Assembly: GCA_022749755.1 (NCBI GenBank)
Contig: CM040452.1
Span: 23,567,424-23,631,423 of the forward strand
Direction of reading: 5' to 3'
Length of the DNA stretch: 64,000 bases
Source: Azadirachta indica
Lineage: Eukaryota; Streptophyta; Magnoliopsida; Sapindales; Meliaceae
The position numbers and the translations under genes are program-made. Under the pieces are notes generated by a model. That model made no database searches, was not told the DNA's origin, and saw only the letters and a list, made by a program, of their open reading frames with translations. Each line of letters opens with the position of its first letter. Within the stretch, counting starts at the first letter, position 1. Below are positions 28,460-38,508 of the stretch, piece by piece.

Positions 28460-29060
28460 AAAACGTCTTATTTTTTGTCAATATTTCTGGAAAAATCGAA
28501 ATAATAGTTTCGATCATATTTTGCAGTTTGGGCTTGATCGAAACTGATGGTACATTAATGATCGAAACTTCTAATATTTCGTCACCTATTCTGGAAAAAT
28601 CGAAACCATAGTTTCGATCACGTAAATAATTGTAGTCGTCGTCGAAACTTCTGAACAATACGTGATCGAAACTTCAAATATTAGTTTGTCGGTCGTTCTG
28701 CAAAAATCGAAACTATAGTTTCGATCACGTTTAAAATTTTGGTCATGGTCGAAACTTGTGAATACAATGTGATCAAAACTTCAGATATTAGTTTGTCGTC
28801 CATTCTGGAGAAATCGAAACTATAGTTTCGATCACGTTCAAAATTTTGGTCATGGTCGAAACTTCTGAATACAACGTGATCGAAACTTCAGATATTAGTT
28901 TGTCGTCCGTTCTGGCGAAATCGAAACTATAGTTTCGATCACGTAAGAAATTTTGGCATGGTCGAAACTTCGGAATACAATGTGATCGAAACTTCAAATA
29001 TTATTTTATCGCGCATTCTAGAAAAATGGAAACTATGCTTTTGATCACGCTAAAAATTGA
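28460..29060. repeat. 107 bp tandem repeat, six copies, each with a 20 bp perfect palindrome
   Basis: The palindrome ATCGAAACTATAGTTTCGAT is perfect at 28706, 28813 and 28920, exactly 107 bp apart. Diverged copies start at about 28495, 28599 and 29026. Each unit also carries one or two further TCGAAACTT or GTGATCGAAACTT half-sites. The array fills the gap between the 3' ends of the Ulp1 remnant and the transposase gene. Looser copies of the motif continue to about 29320. Confidence 0.92.
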
Positions 29061-29663
29061 AAGGTTTTCATTATGAATACAGGTTTACATGTGATCGAAA
29101 GTGTAAAAATACTTTGTAATCGATTTCATACACTTGGTCTCACACAGTATTTAGATTGTTTCATTAACATCCCTAATTTTAGCACGTTCGAAACTGCAAT
29201 TTTATGTTTATCCCGTTCAATTTTGGAAAAATTGAAAGTTTCTGCAATTTCGATCACAAGGTAAAAAGTAGTTTCGATCACGTGTAGTTTTAGTTCATGA
29301 TCGAAACTACAGTTTCGAAATCTCGTGAATTTGAAAGAAACTGATGGTATATTAATTAATTTTATTTGTTTTAGTGGGAAAACCTGCATGTGTAAACATC
29401 GTACAATAGATACATACAAAATGTGTAAAAGTAATATCAGCAAAACAATAAAAGAATTCAACATAAACAGATAACATTATATTTGTGAGCGTAAATCATA
29501 GAATCAAAAAAAAAACAACAAATATTTTAAGTAAACAAAGTGGTACAAATAATGCAAACATTTAATGCCTCAGTTTGCATTTCATATTTTGTTGGTTTGG
29601 AAGTGCATAACTATAAAAATAAATTAAAAATCCCTTACATATGCTTAAATTGAATACATGTCA

Positions 29664-32273
29664 TTAACCATGGCGGAGGGGAATAGGATTTTTACATGTG
29701 GCACGATTATGTCCAACTTGTTGACACCTGGAACAGGTTCGACGAACAACTTCCTCTCCTACAGAAGGAATTCGCTGTTTCTTAGGTCGACCAGAAGGAG
29801 GGCGTTGTTTGGGTGGATTGACATTGATTTCTCGTACTTCATTTGGGATCACCCAGTCGACATCATTCCCAACTGGATGAATAGACTCTGCATATGCATT
29901 CATCCAAACGTTAGTGGTGTAGTAGTGTGCGCACAACCCATTATAAGAAAAGTGAATATGTCTGCACGCTGCAAGAGCGTGAGCACACGGGAGTTGCTGC
30001 AGGTCAAATTGTCGGCAACTACATGTCTTATCTTGTAGGTGTACAACCTCAACAACACCACGAAGTTTAACTCCAAATTCGAAACGTGACACCGGATGCA
30101 CAGTCATGGAACGGGACTTCTCTAATTCTAAATCAATTACTTTTTGAGCGGCCTCAGTCAAATAGGCATTTCTTGTTAAAGCCTTTTCCCTACGCTCGTA
30201 AAACCATCTTTGCACATGTGATCTAATATGCTCAACTAACGCAGTAATGGGTAGCCTCCGAGCGCTTTTCAACAATGCATTCATACTCTCAGCAATATTG
30301 GTGGTCATTAGGTCATACCGTCGAGATGGAAAATATGCTCTTGCCCATCTATTAAGTCCAACCTCGTTTTCCAAGTAGTCAGTTGCTGCCGGATGCATCC
30401 TCATCATATTTTGCAAATATTCGTTACACTCAGTTATCCGATAAGCCTTTGCAGCACGAAAGTATGCAGCCAAAAATGTCTCCATTTGTTGCGATCGCAT
30501 CTTGTACTTTGCCTTCACATTTCCAGATATATGATAAGAACAAAAACCATGGGCTGCCTCTGGGAATACCGTGGCTACAGCCTTCTCAATGCTATTGTGC
30601 CGATCTGATATGAATACCAAATTCTCTACTGGCTCAATTGCTTCTTTAAGCTTTAATAAAAACCACTCCCATGACGCATCATTTTCTGAATCGGCAACAC
30701 CAAAACCAAGAGGATAAATTTTGTCATTTCCATCCAATGCAGTGGCCACGAATAATGTCCCTCTGTACATTCCCTTCAAGAACGTACCATCAATGACGAG
30801 AACAGGACGTATTGTGCTGCGAAATCCTCGAATGCATGGCCCTAGTGCCATAAAGAAATATAGGAAATGGTCATCAACATCTTTCTGAATCGCTGTTACT
30901 GTACCAGAGTTTTTCTCCCCTAACACATGACAATATAACAGAAGTCCCTTGAACGACTCGGATGGATCGCCACACACTAGCTTTAATGCATGTTCCTTGC
31001 TTCGCCATGATGTCATATATCTTAAGCGAACCCCATAATCATTGTGAATATCGTCACGAATATTCTTAAGAGTGTAAATTCTACTAGCATCTGTAAACTT
31101 ATCATTGATTAGTTCTCCTATTAACCGAGTCGATGCTTGCCGATGGCCATCTTGCAATTCTTCGTTTTGACATGTATGAACTGAATTCATGCGAGACACT
31201 CTCCAATATGCATCATTGTTCTTCTTTGTAGCTCTAACTCGCCATTCACATCCCTCAATAATACACTTGGCCTCAAACCGATCCGTTGATGATTTGTAAA
31301 CCTTGAACTGAAAGTGGTTCTTTAACGCCATTAAACCTAATTTGTCTCGAAGTTCTTGCTTCGTATTAAAAATCTGTCCCACACAAACATTACCTAACCC
31401 CATACTTGAGGATGCTGAAGTTGTTGGCATCATAATACATGGCGTAACAGGAGGCAACCAGCGAATAAATTGATTTGAAATAGATGGAGCTGTTGCTGAG
31501 CTATTAATATGACCAGGCCTGAAATCACAACCTTCCGTTCCCTCGGTATCTTCGGCTACGACATTTCTTCTTTCTTCACACTGATTGGTAGTATCATTGC
31601 CACCAATATCCAGTTGATAACCATGATAATCATTATCATTATCTTCATTATATCGAGGAGGAGAATTGCCTCCATATATGGGGGTCACATCATCAGAAAA
31701 TAAATTACAATGTTGTGTAGGTCTTTCATGACTTTCACTTGGTTGGGAGTAATTATCTGCTAGGCCTTGACCTGTGTATTGAAATTTTGTGTTGTAGTGA
31801 AAATTTGGTGATGTTGCAGGAAGTGTATCATTCACTTGATTACTTCCACTTGAAGACCTAAACTGGGTTGGTATTGTAAGGACTCCACCATGACTAGAAA
31901 CTTGTGGCCTTATTTGCTCTCCACTACTTGCACGATCTAGCGTGATGTATAATGGACAATAACCTCTTTTACTCATCATGTACGGGCTATTAGCAGTCAT
32001 AAACGCTCGAAAGTCAAATTCGCTGGTAATATCTGCGGCCAACCGCCTCCCTTCTGGTTCTGTACACAACGAATATATTGTCCTTATCTTAATGATATAT
32101 TCGGAAGGAGTAATATCCAATGCCTTATACAACATCTGCATAAATTCATTATAAGTTATATTTTGTTCCACGCACATGCCTCTTTGCCTTCCCCCAACAT
32201 ATTTTTCACCTCCATCCGATGTTTGCTCCCATAAGCCCCCGTCCACGGTAACTATCGTTAATGTCTCAGCCAT
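29664..32273 (-). CDS. MULE transposase (MuDR/MURA family), intact 869-residue frame
   Basis: It cuts and reinserts the element by binding its terminal repeats. The open frame extends upstream to 32354, but the ATG at 32273 is the more likely start. It begins 'MAETLTIVTVDGG' and follows a TATAG acceptor-like sequence, so a leader intron may lie upstream. Residues about 290-370 form the MuDR DNA-binding zinc motif ('IEGCEWRVRA...HTC'). The MULE DDE domain has Asp495 in 'VIDGTF', Asp557 in 'FISDRHNSI' and Glu662 in 'NIAESMN', with 'HGFCSYH' between the last two. A SWIM zinc finger ('CSCRQFDLQQLPCAHALAACRH', about 748-768) and a CCHC knuckle ('CSRCQQVGHNRATC', about 845-860) follow. Length and domain order are complete and there is no internal stop, so the protein could be active. 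Confidence 0.95.
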   Translation of the reverse strand: MAETLTIVTVDGGLWEQTSDGGEKYVGGRQRGMCVEQNITYNEFMQMLYKALDITPSEYIIKIRTIYSLCTEPEGRRLAADITSEFDFRAFMTANSPYMMSKRGYCPLYITLDRASSGEQIRPQVSSHGGVLTIPTQFRSSSGSNQVNDTLPATSPNFHYNTKFQYTGQGLADNYSQPSESHERPTQHCNLFSDDVTPIYGGNSPPRYNEDNDNDYHGYQLDIGGNDTTNQCEERRNVVAEDTEGTEGCDFRPGHINSSATAPSISNQFIRWLPPVTPCIMMPTTSASSSMGLGNVCVGQIFNTKQELRDKLGLMALKNHFQFKVYKSSTDRFEAKCIIEGCEWRVRATKKNNDAYWRVSRMNSVHTCQNEELQDGHRQASTRLIGELINDKFTDASRIYTLKNIRDDIHNDYGVRLRYMTSWRSKEHALKLVCGDPSESFKGLLLYCHVLGEKNSGTVTAIQKDVDDHFLYFFMALGPCIRGFRSTIRPVLVIDGTFLKGMYRGTLFVATALDGNDKIYPLGFGVADSENDASWEWFLLKLKEAIEPVENLVFISDRHNSIEKAVATVFPEAAHGFCSYHISGNVKAKYKMRSQQMETFLAAYFRAAKAYRITECNEYLQNMMRMHPAATDYLENEVGLNRWARAYFPSRRYDLMTTNIAESMNALLKSARRLPITALVEHIRSHVQRWFYERREKALTRNAYLTEAAQKVIDLELEKSRSMTVHPVSRFEFGVKLRGVVEVVHLQDKTCSCRQFDLQQLPCAHALAACRHIHFSYNGLCAHYYTTNVWMNAYAESIHPVGNDVDWVIPNEVREINVNPPKQRPPSGRPKKQRIPSVGEEVVRRTCSRCQQVGHNRATCKNPIPLRHG

Positions 32274-32439
32274 ACCTATACAAAAACTCAACAATATTAA
32301 CAATATTTTATACACAATTCTAAGTAAAGACAATTTTTCATCATTTAAGAACAATTAGAGTTGCTCAAATTCTGCTTAAAAATGAGGAGGAAACGACAAA
32401 TTTTATGGTGCTTCTAACAAACTTTCAAGCACGACCATT

Positions 32440-32630
32440 TACCTTTAGTCAAAGGTAACTTTCGATCACAGGCAATTTTTTCATCATGGTCGAAAGTTAG
32501 TTTCGATTATGTAAAAAATTACTCATGATCGAAAGTAACTTTTGATCACAGGTATTTTTTCTCATAATCGAAACTAACTTTCGATCATGAAGAAAAAATT
32601 GGCCATGACCGAAACTACGACACAGAATTG
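32440..32630. repeat. Second cluster of TTTCGATCA/TGATCGAAA motifs, upstream of the transposase
   Basis: Alternating direct and inverted copies of the motif found in the 107 bp satellite (for example CTTTCGATCACAGG, TGATCGAAAGTAAC and TAATCGAAACTAAC) lie in the proposed transposase promoter or leader. This places the same short motif at both ends of the transposase gene. Confidence 0.75.
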
Positions 32631-32994
32631 TTTGCAACATCTCAATTTTCATTTTCTCCCTCAATCATCTATACCAAACATAATCAAACAATCTACATAC
32701 ACTTCAATAACAATTTCTAACACCATAATCTCAAAACACGCAAAAATAACAACAATTTTTATGTTTGTAACAAATTTTTCTTTTTGTTTTTCAAATTAAA
32801 ATTACCCACCTCCTTATACAAATGATTGGTTGATTTCCTTCAATTTAAATGATTAATTCGTAGTTTGTAGTAAAAAAAACTAGAAGAGAAATATATTTGT
32901 TGAGAGAATGCGGAAGAAGGAAGAAAGAAAGAAGAAAGAGAGACGAAAGAAAGAAGAGAGAAAGAAGAATGAAGAATGGCTTTTTATTTTTGGG

Positions 32995-33106
32995 TTAAGG
33001 GTAATTTTGTCTAAAAAAAAATATATGGTCATTTTTTAAAAAGGTTTTGAACAGTGGTCATTTGAGAAAACTGTAGGTGAACAGTAGTCATTTTTGTTAA
33101 TTTCCC
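32995..33106 (-). repeat. MULE right terminal inverted repeat
   Basis: This is the reverse complement of the left terminal repeat, running from TTAAGGGTAATTTTGTC to TTGTTAATTTCCC. A purine-rich tract (about 32885-32980) lies just inside it and would be the pyrimidine-rich leader side of the transposase transcript. Confidence 0.95.
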
Positions 33107-33115
33107 TACTTTAAT
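33107..33115 (+). repeat. MULE target-site duplication, right copy (TACTTTAAT)
   Basis: Identical to 21159-21167. Confidence 0.93.
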
Positions 33116-34421
33116 TCTCACGCTACATTGACCAAGAAAATACCACGTAACACACAGCCAACCAAAATAAAAAAAGTTTACGAGCCCGACGAAATCCATT
33201 GGAAAATTATGAAACGGGATACCCTCTGCGTTTAAAAGAGCAAGATAAATGATTTTTAATTTAACGCATCAGCCATGAGTGACCCAAATGTCAAGGCATT
33301 TGTGCCAATTTTTTCAAAGGAGTGATTCAATTTCTCACGGTACATTGACTCGATAATGTAACAACCAATCAAAACAAAGTTCTTACATCTTGGATGTTGA
33401 TGAAAAGGCAGAAAATTTATTACAAGAGACGCATCTCTCTTTGCATCCGAAGGAATCCATGCGCAAGATTCCGACAGGTACACAGATCCATTTATATTTT
33501 GAACCTCTTACAGTTACGCAGAAACCGTTCATCCATATAACATTTTTGCTCTTCAAACCACAGGCATTTTTTCTCTTCTCTACGCTTCTTCTTCTTACAC
33601 AGTTCTAACATAGCATTAGAACACTGTCCGGGGGATATTTGTAAGATTCCTAACGTTCTGGCGGGGAAGAACCAAGGATTCTGACATCAACGTCTGGCCT
33701 ACTGGGCCTTCCTTCTCCTCTGAATAGTTTGTTTCGCATTTGATTTTTTTAGACTGCCTAGCGAGTGGTGATCTATCCTTCTCTTTACTCTTTTTTTTTT
33801 TTTGCAATTTTTTGTTTGATAATGTACACGAGAGTATCAATCTGTCAATTTCTTTTTACACACGTTACCCTATTGGAATTGGTGCAACAACTGTTTAAGC
33901 TTTTCCTTTTTCGGTTTTATTTATTTTTTTGCCCCATTTTTTGGGAAGATGGTGAGTTTGTTCTGCTTCTATGGGTTGACTTTCTGAGATGTTACCCTGG
34001 CTTTCTTTTGATTTATTGCTACTGTTTTATGTAGAGTGCCTCTCTCACTTGTAGAATCTATTACAATTTTTATATTTTTCAGGATCTTTTTTCTCTCCAA
34101 ATCATGGGGATGGTGTATGTGTATACTTTGCTCGTCTATATCTCTCTCCGTTCTTCTGCATGCGCAGATTGATGCTTCTGGTTCCCCGCCTCATGTTGTG
34201 TGTGACTTGATCTAACCTTAGTTGCTTACAACATACTTAGTTCAAGCCACCTTCTAAAATTTGTAGTTCCTTTTCATGTATGTTTGGGTAAGAACTTAAT
34301 TTCTAATGGAAGGCCTCATGGAATTGATTGACTCAAAATTACTACTTGATTGCAGGAGTTTTTGGGCATTCCTTCTTTGATTACTCTACCAACAGAGTGG
34401 ATTACCTCAAGTGGCTTGAAA
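33116..34421. other. Upstream and leader region of the ureide permease gene
   Basis: No separate protein gene was recognised. GATTGCAG at 34348-34355 is a good acceptor and implies a spliced 5' leader, with 66 bases of 5' UTR before the ATG at 34422. A possible leader donor is ATGGTGAGT near 33950. The T-rich stretch at 33788-33810 is simple sequence. Confidence 0.45.
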
Positions 34422-37400
34422 ATGTATATGGTGGAGAGCAAAGGAGGCGCCATAGTGTGCATGCTGTTTTCCCTGTTCTTCTTGGGTACATGGCCCGCTG
34501 TTATGACGCTTTTAGAAAGACGAGGCCGCCTTCCTCAGCATACTTACCTCGATTATACAATGACAAATCTCTTGGCTGCAATAATTATAGCCTTAACATT
34601 TGGTGAATTAGGCAGTGAAAGGCCAAATTTTATATATCAACTTACTCAATTAAAGGTGAGTTTCCTTTGTATTTGATGGTGGCTACTATATTATCAATTT
34701 GTGCTGTTTCTTAGAGAAGATAATTGGCACTTCTATGTATATCTAAGTGTCTGAGAAAAAAACAAAAATATTCACTAAACATCTATCTGAGGCAATATCG
34801 ATTCCTTATGAAAGCTAAGGACAAACAAACTGGATGAAATTCAGTTACTACTATGCTGTTGAAATGCTGGCTTATTTTCAATTTTCTTGCATCATTTTCC
34901 TGTTAATAGCTCTAGATGATTCAAAAACTCATTACATTTGTAATTAAGAACAAATTACAAATTTGGTACACTTAGAAATGCTTTGATAGGTAGTTGGAAA
35001 CCTTTAGATATTACAGAGCAAGGGAAACACAGCAGTTGTGTTACTACCATGTAGAAATCTTAGGAGCAGGCGAAGAAATAGTCTAAATATGAGCAGATAG
35101 TGAAATGCCTCAGGATGTTTTCTGCAACTGTGATGGATCTCTGAAAAAGGAAGCATTTTGAATCAGTTTTGCATGAATTAAAGGTGTCTTGCCTATGACC
35201 ATAGATGATTAATTTCTACAAGCTGTCAAATTCAAAGTGCATAATGTAAATGCATAGTCTTACCTGTGTGGCCATGGTCGGGCCGTTGATGGATTTTGTT
35301 ACTAAGGTGGCACCAAGGATCAGTGTTTTTGATAAGAGAGAGAATCTATGACTGGAAAATAATAGTTGGTATGTGAGTTAAATTGCAGACCAGGGTTCAT
35401 CCATTGCCAAATACTATACTGCCTCCTTCTGCTGAATGAGAAAGGACCTGGATTTGTACCGCATCCATCTCAATTCAACAATTACTCTTATTGTCTATTG
35501 TAACAGATTAACATATTGATGGCTGTAGCTCTTCATATAATAACTAGACACTCTCTTGAAAGGTGCTGATTATAATTGCCTGCCGAGTTGTTACTTATAG
35601 CTTACCGTAATTATGTCATCTAATTTACAGTATGTCAGTGGCCTTAGCTGTGTTCAAGCCATTTAGTGTTTTAACCTAATAAAGTTTTAGTGGCATTTTA
35701 TAGTTTTTATATAAATCTTCATTTTCTATTACTTTACCATTTTGTTCAATTAAGATGATTGTTTCGTTGATATAGCATACTTGGCCAAGCATCTTGTTTG
35801 TAATGGCATATCAGTACTTAAAATGGGTTTCTGATATTCTAGGGTAACTGATGCAGGATAATTGGCCCTCTGTTCTTTTTGCAATGGCGGGTGGTATGGT
35901 ACTTAGCCTTGGAAATCTGGCCACACAGTATGCTTGGGCTTTTGTTGGTTTATCAGTGACAGAAGTGATATCTTCAAGCATTACTGTTGTTATAGGTTAA
36001 GTTGTCCAGTTCTTTTTGGAGGAACTTGATTTTTCTATATCTTTACTTGGTGCTGATTTTTCCTTGATTATTGACTCTGTTTTGGTGTAACAGGTACAAC
36101 CTTGAATTACTTATTAGATGACAAAATCAATAAAGCAGAGATACTTTTCCCGGGCGTTGGTTGCTTCTTGATCGCAGTTTGCCTTGGATCAGCTGTTCAC
36201 TCATCCAATGCAGCTGATAATAGAGCAAAACTTAGCAGTTTTCAGAGTAAAGCCAAATCTGGAACTGGGTATGCCTTTATCTATGTGGTGTTACGTAACA
36301 AGAATGCATGACAGATGTTTATTACTTGATCATTTTTTTCTCCCTAACCAGTAACCAGATCTTCAATGCAACTTGGCTAATCAATTGTTCCCCCTTTGTC
36401 ATAATTTTCCTTTTGTTAGGTGGAGTTTACATCTCTGTGATTGAAAATTTGGATTGTTTTATTATTGAAGTACTGCAAATAATAAGACTGATGTAAATTC
36501 AGTCAAAAACCATGACAAGAACTTGCATCAAATTAATGAAAATGTCTTTGGTTCTTGGCGTTTTATACATACATACATCTACTAATGTTGTTTCTCAACT
36601 AAATTTGACCTTTTCACAGGGCTACATACACTTCCACATCCCAAGAAGCATTTCCAGGGAAGGGTAAGAAACTCTAAAATTGGAATATTATAACTTTTTT
36701 ATTTATGTTAATTAATTGCATGAGAGTTCTGGCCTCATTTTGTATGGACAGCAATAAAGGATCCAGAAATTGGAAATGGTGCAGTGGAGAAGGAAAAAGC
36801 TGGGACTGCAGGCTTCCTTATAGAACTTGAGAACAGGAGAGCAATTAAGGTATATTAACTATGGAATCCGAGTATTCTGATAGAGTGCTGATCATTTCTA
36901 CCTTCTATTTAACTGCAAAATAACCATCTTCATCCTGTGCACAAGTCACTTCGCAGCTTTGATGCAGGATATCTATGTTTATAGCAATTGATATTGGTTT
37001 GAGTCTTGCAGGTGTTTGGGAAGAGCATTTTGATTGGACTAGCCATAACTTTCTTTGCTGGTGTTTGCTTCTCTCTCTTTTCACCAGCATTCAATTTGGC
37101 AACAAATGATCAGTGGAACACTTTGAAGGAAGGGGTTCCTCATTTGGTTGTCCATACTGCATTCTTTCACTTCTCAGTATCGTGTTTCATAATTGCCATC
37201 ATTCTAAATATCAGCTTCCTTTACCGTCCAGTAATGGACCTACCTAGATCTTCATTTAAGGCTTATTTAAATGATTGGAACGGTAGAGGCTGGGCGTTTT
37301 TGGCTGGCTTCCTTTGTGGATTTGGTAATGGTCTCCAATTTATGGGAGGTCAAGCTGCAGGTTATGCCGCGGCAGATGCTGTTCAGGTTAGTAAATGGAA

Positions 37401-37646
37401 GCACGAAAAGTACAATTTTGGTAATAAGAAAATGTGTGTGTTATAAAATGAATTTTTTATACTTATAGTAGATTTTTTGGTTTGTGACAACAGGCACTTC
37501 CTCTCGTGAGCACATTCTGGGGTATAATTCTGTTTGGGGAGTACAGGAGATCATCTAGAAGAACATATATACTGCTAGTTAGTATGTTATCCATGTTTAT
37601 CCTGGCTGTTGGTGTCCTCATGGCATCAGCGGGGCATAGGAAATGA
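34422..37646 (+). CDS. UPS: Ureide permease (UPS family)
   Basis: UPS proteins move allantoin, uracil and related purine or pyrimidine breakdown products across plasma or ER membranes with protons. Seven coding exons join in frame: 34422-34655, 35857-35995, 36094-36268, 36620-36663, 36752-36849, 37012-37386 and 37494-37646. They give 405 residues, the normal family length. The N-terminus 'MYMVESKGGAIVCMLF' and the following 'LGTWPAVMTLLERRGRLPQH' and 'LDYTMTNLLAAIIIALTFGE' are hallmarks of the family. Many hydrophobic segments fit the roughly ten membrane spans, split by a cytosolic loop around 'DPEIGNGAVEKEKAGTAGF'. The second half has 'GFGNGLQFMGGQAAGYAAADAVQALPLVSTFWG'-type features; the C-terminus is 'VLMASAGHRK'. 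No damage is seen. It is convergent with RUS3. Confidence 0.95.
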
Positions 37647-38508
37647 GTATGCAGCTACTAAGTTCAAATCTGGAAATTGTGTGCAGCATAAATTACTAAA
37701 ATCAGTTGAGAATGTACTTATGATCCTGAGTAGCAGGCTCCAGTTCACAGTGTAAATATAATGTCTCTCTTTCAGATTTTGGTTGGCTTGACGACATCTC
37801 AATGGTGTATAATCACTTTCAGCCTGGTTACCCAAGTTTTCAAAGTGAAATATTTAACTGTAATTTGTAATTCACATTAAAGCAGCCAAAAAAAGGAGAT
37901 AAAACATCACCAATTAGAAGAAAATAAATGCTCAGCCGGGGAATCGAAAACCTGTCAGCAGCACGGGAAGGTACTATGATACCAGTGCACCAGATGTTCT
38001 CTGGAATCTTATGAAGTATGTGCAATTTATAGAAAATGTCCACCATGACAGCAAGAATCGTGAAAGCACCAATGGTTGCTTTCTCTGTTCTCATTTTTGG
38101 TAATAATAATTTTGTTTGTTTGAAAGGTTTGTTCAACTTAATAATAATACTTCTCTGCTGGCTGCTGACTTATTAATTTTCTCTTTTGGGTGCATTATTT
38201 TCACAATTTCCAATTCCAAAGAGATTTCCCCACAAATTGAAACTTTAACAAGCACAAATTAAGAAACAACTATATAAAATTGTCCCAATGATTGAAAGTA
38301 CAAATAAGAGATGCAATCTATGGCGCCTTTAGTCTCTTGGAAAGTTGGCAAGTACATGTCTTTGCCAAAGTTGCATTAGAATCATTCATGTCACCAATAG
38401 AATACCTGTAGTTCACCATCTAGTACTTTTCTCTCTTTGATGATTCACCAAGGCCCTAAATAATTTCCTCAACAATTCTGACAATTCCATAAATATCATC
38501 TGTTCTAT
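37647..38508. other. Shared 3' region between convergent UPS and RUS3 genes
   Basis: The 3' UTRs of both genes probably occupy most of this 860 bp stretch. No other gene was recognised. Confidence 0.5.

Larger units (their letters stand above)
21168..33106. mobile_element. Complete 11.9 kb Mutator-like element (MULE) with transposase, Ulp1 remnant and captured host exons
   Basis: The boundaries are defined by terminal inverted repeats of about 112 bp (21168-21280 and 32995-33106) and by the perfect 9 bp duplication TACTTTAAT outside them. From left to right the element holds an empty left arm, three exons of a monodehydroascorbate reductase gene (23001-25475, +), a low-complexity stretch (25740-26130), a Ulp1-like protease remnant (27757-28236, +), a 107 bp palindromic satellite (28460-29060), the transposase gene (32273-29664, -), a second cluster of TTTCGATCA motifs (32440-32630), and a purine-rich leader (32885-32980). 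Two convergent genes between long inverted repeats resemble maize MuDR. Ulp1-like second genes are known from plant MULEs such as the KAONASHI type and melon CUMULE. Perfect target duplications and an open transposase suggest a recent, possibly still mobile, insertion. Confidence 0.94.

Noticed and set aside
28460..29060. Regular repeats considered as a CRISPR-like array
   Set aside because: The units are contiguous 107 bp satellite copies with no unique spacers, within a plant MULE.
29658..30038. 126-codon + strand frame opposite the transposase
   Set aside because: Antisense shadow of the transposase C-terminus.
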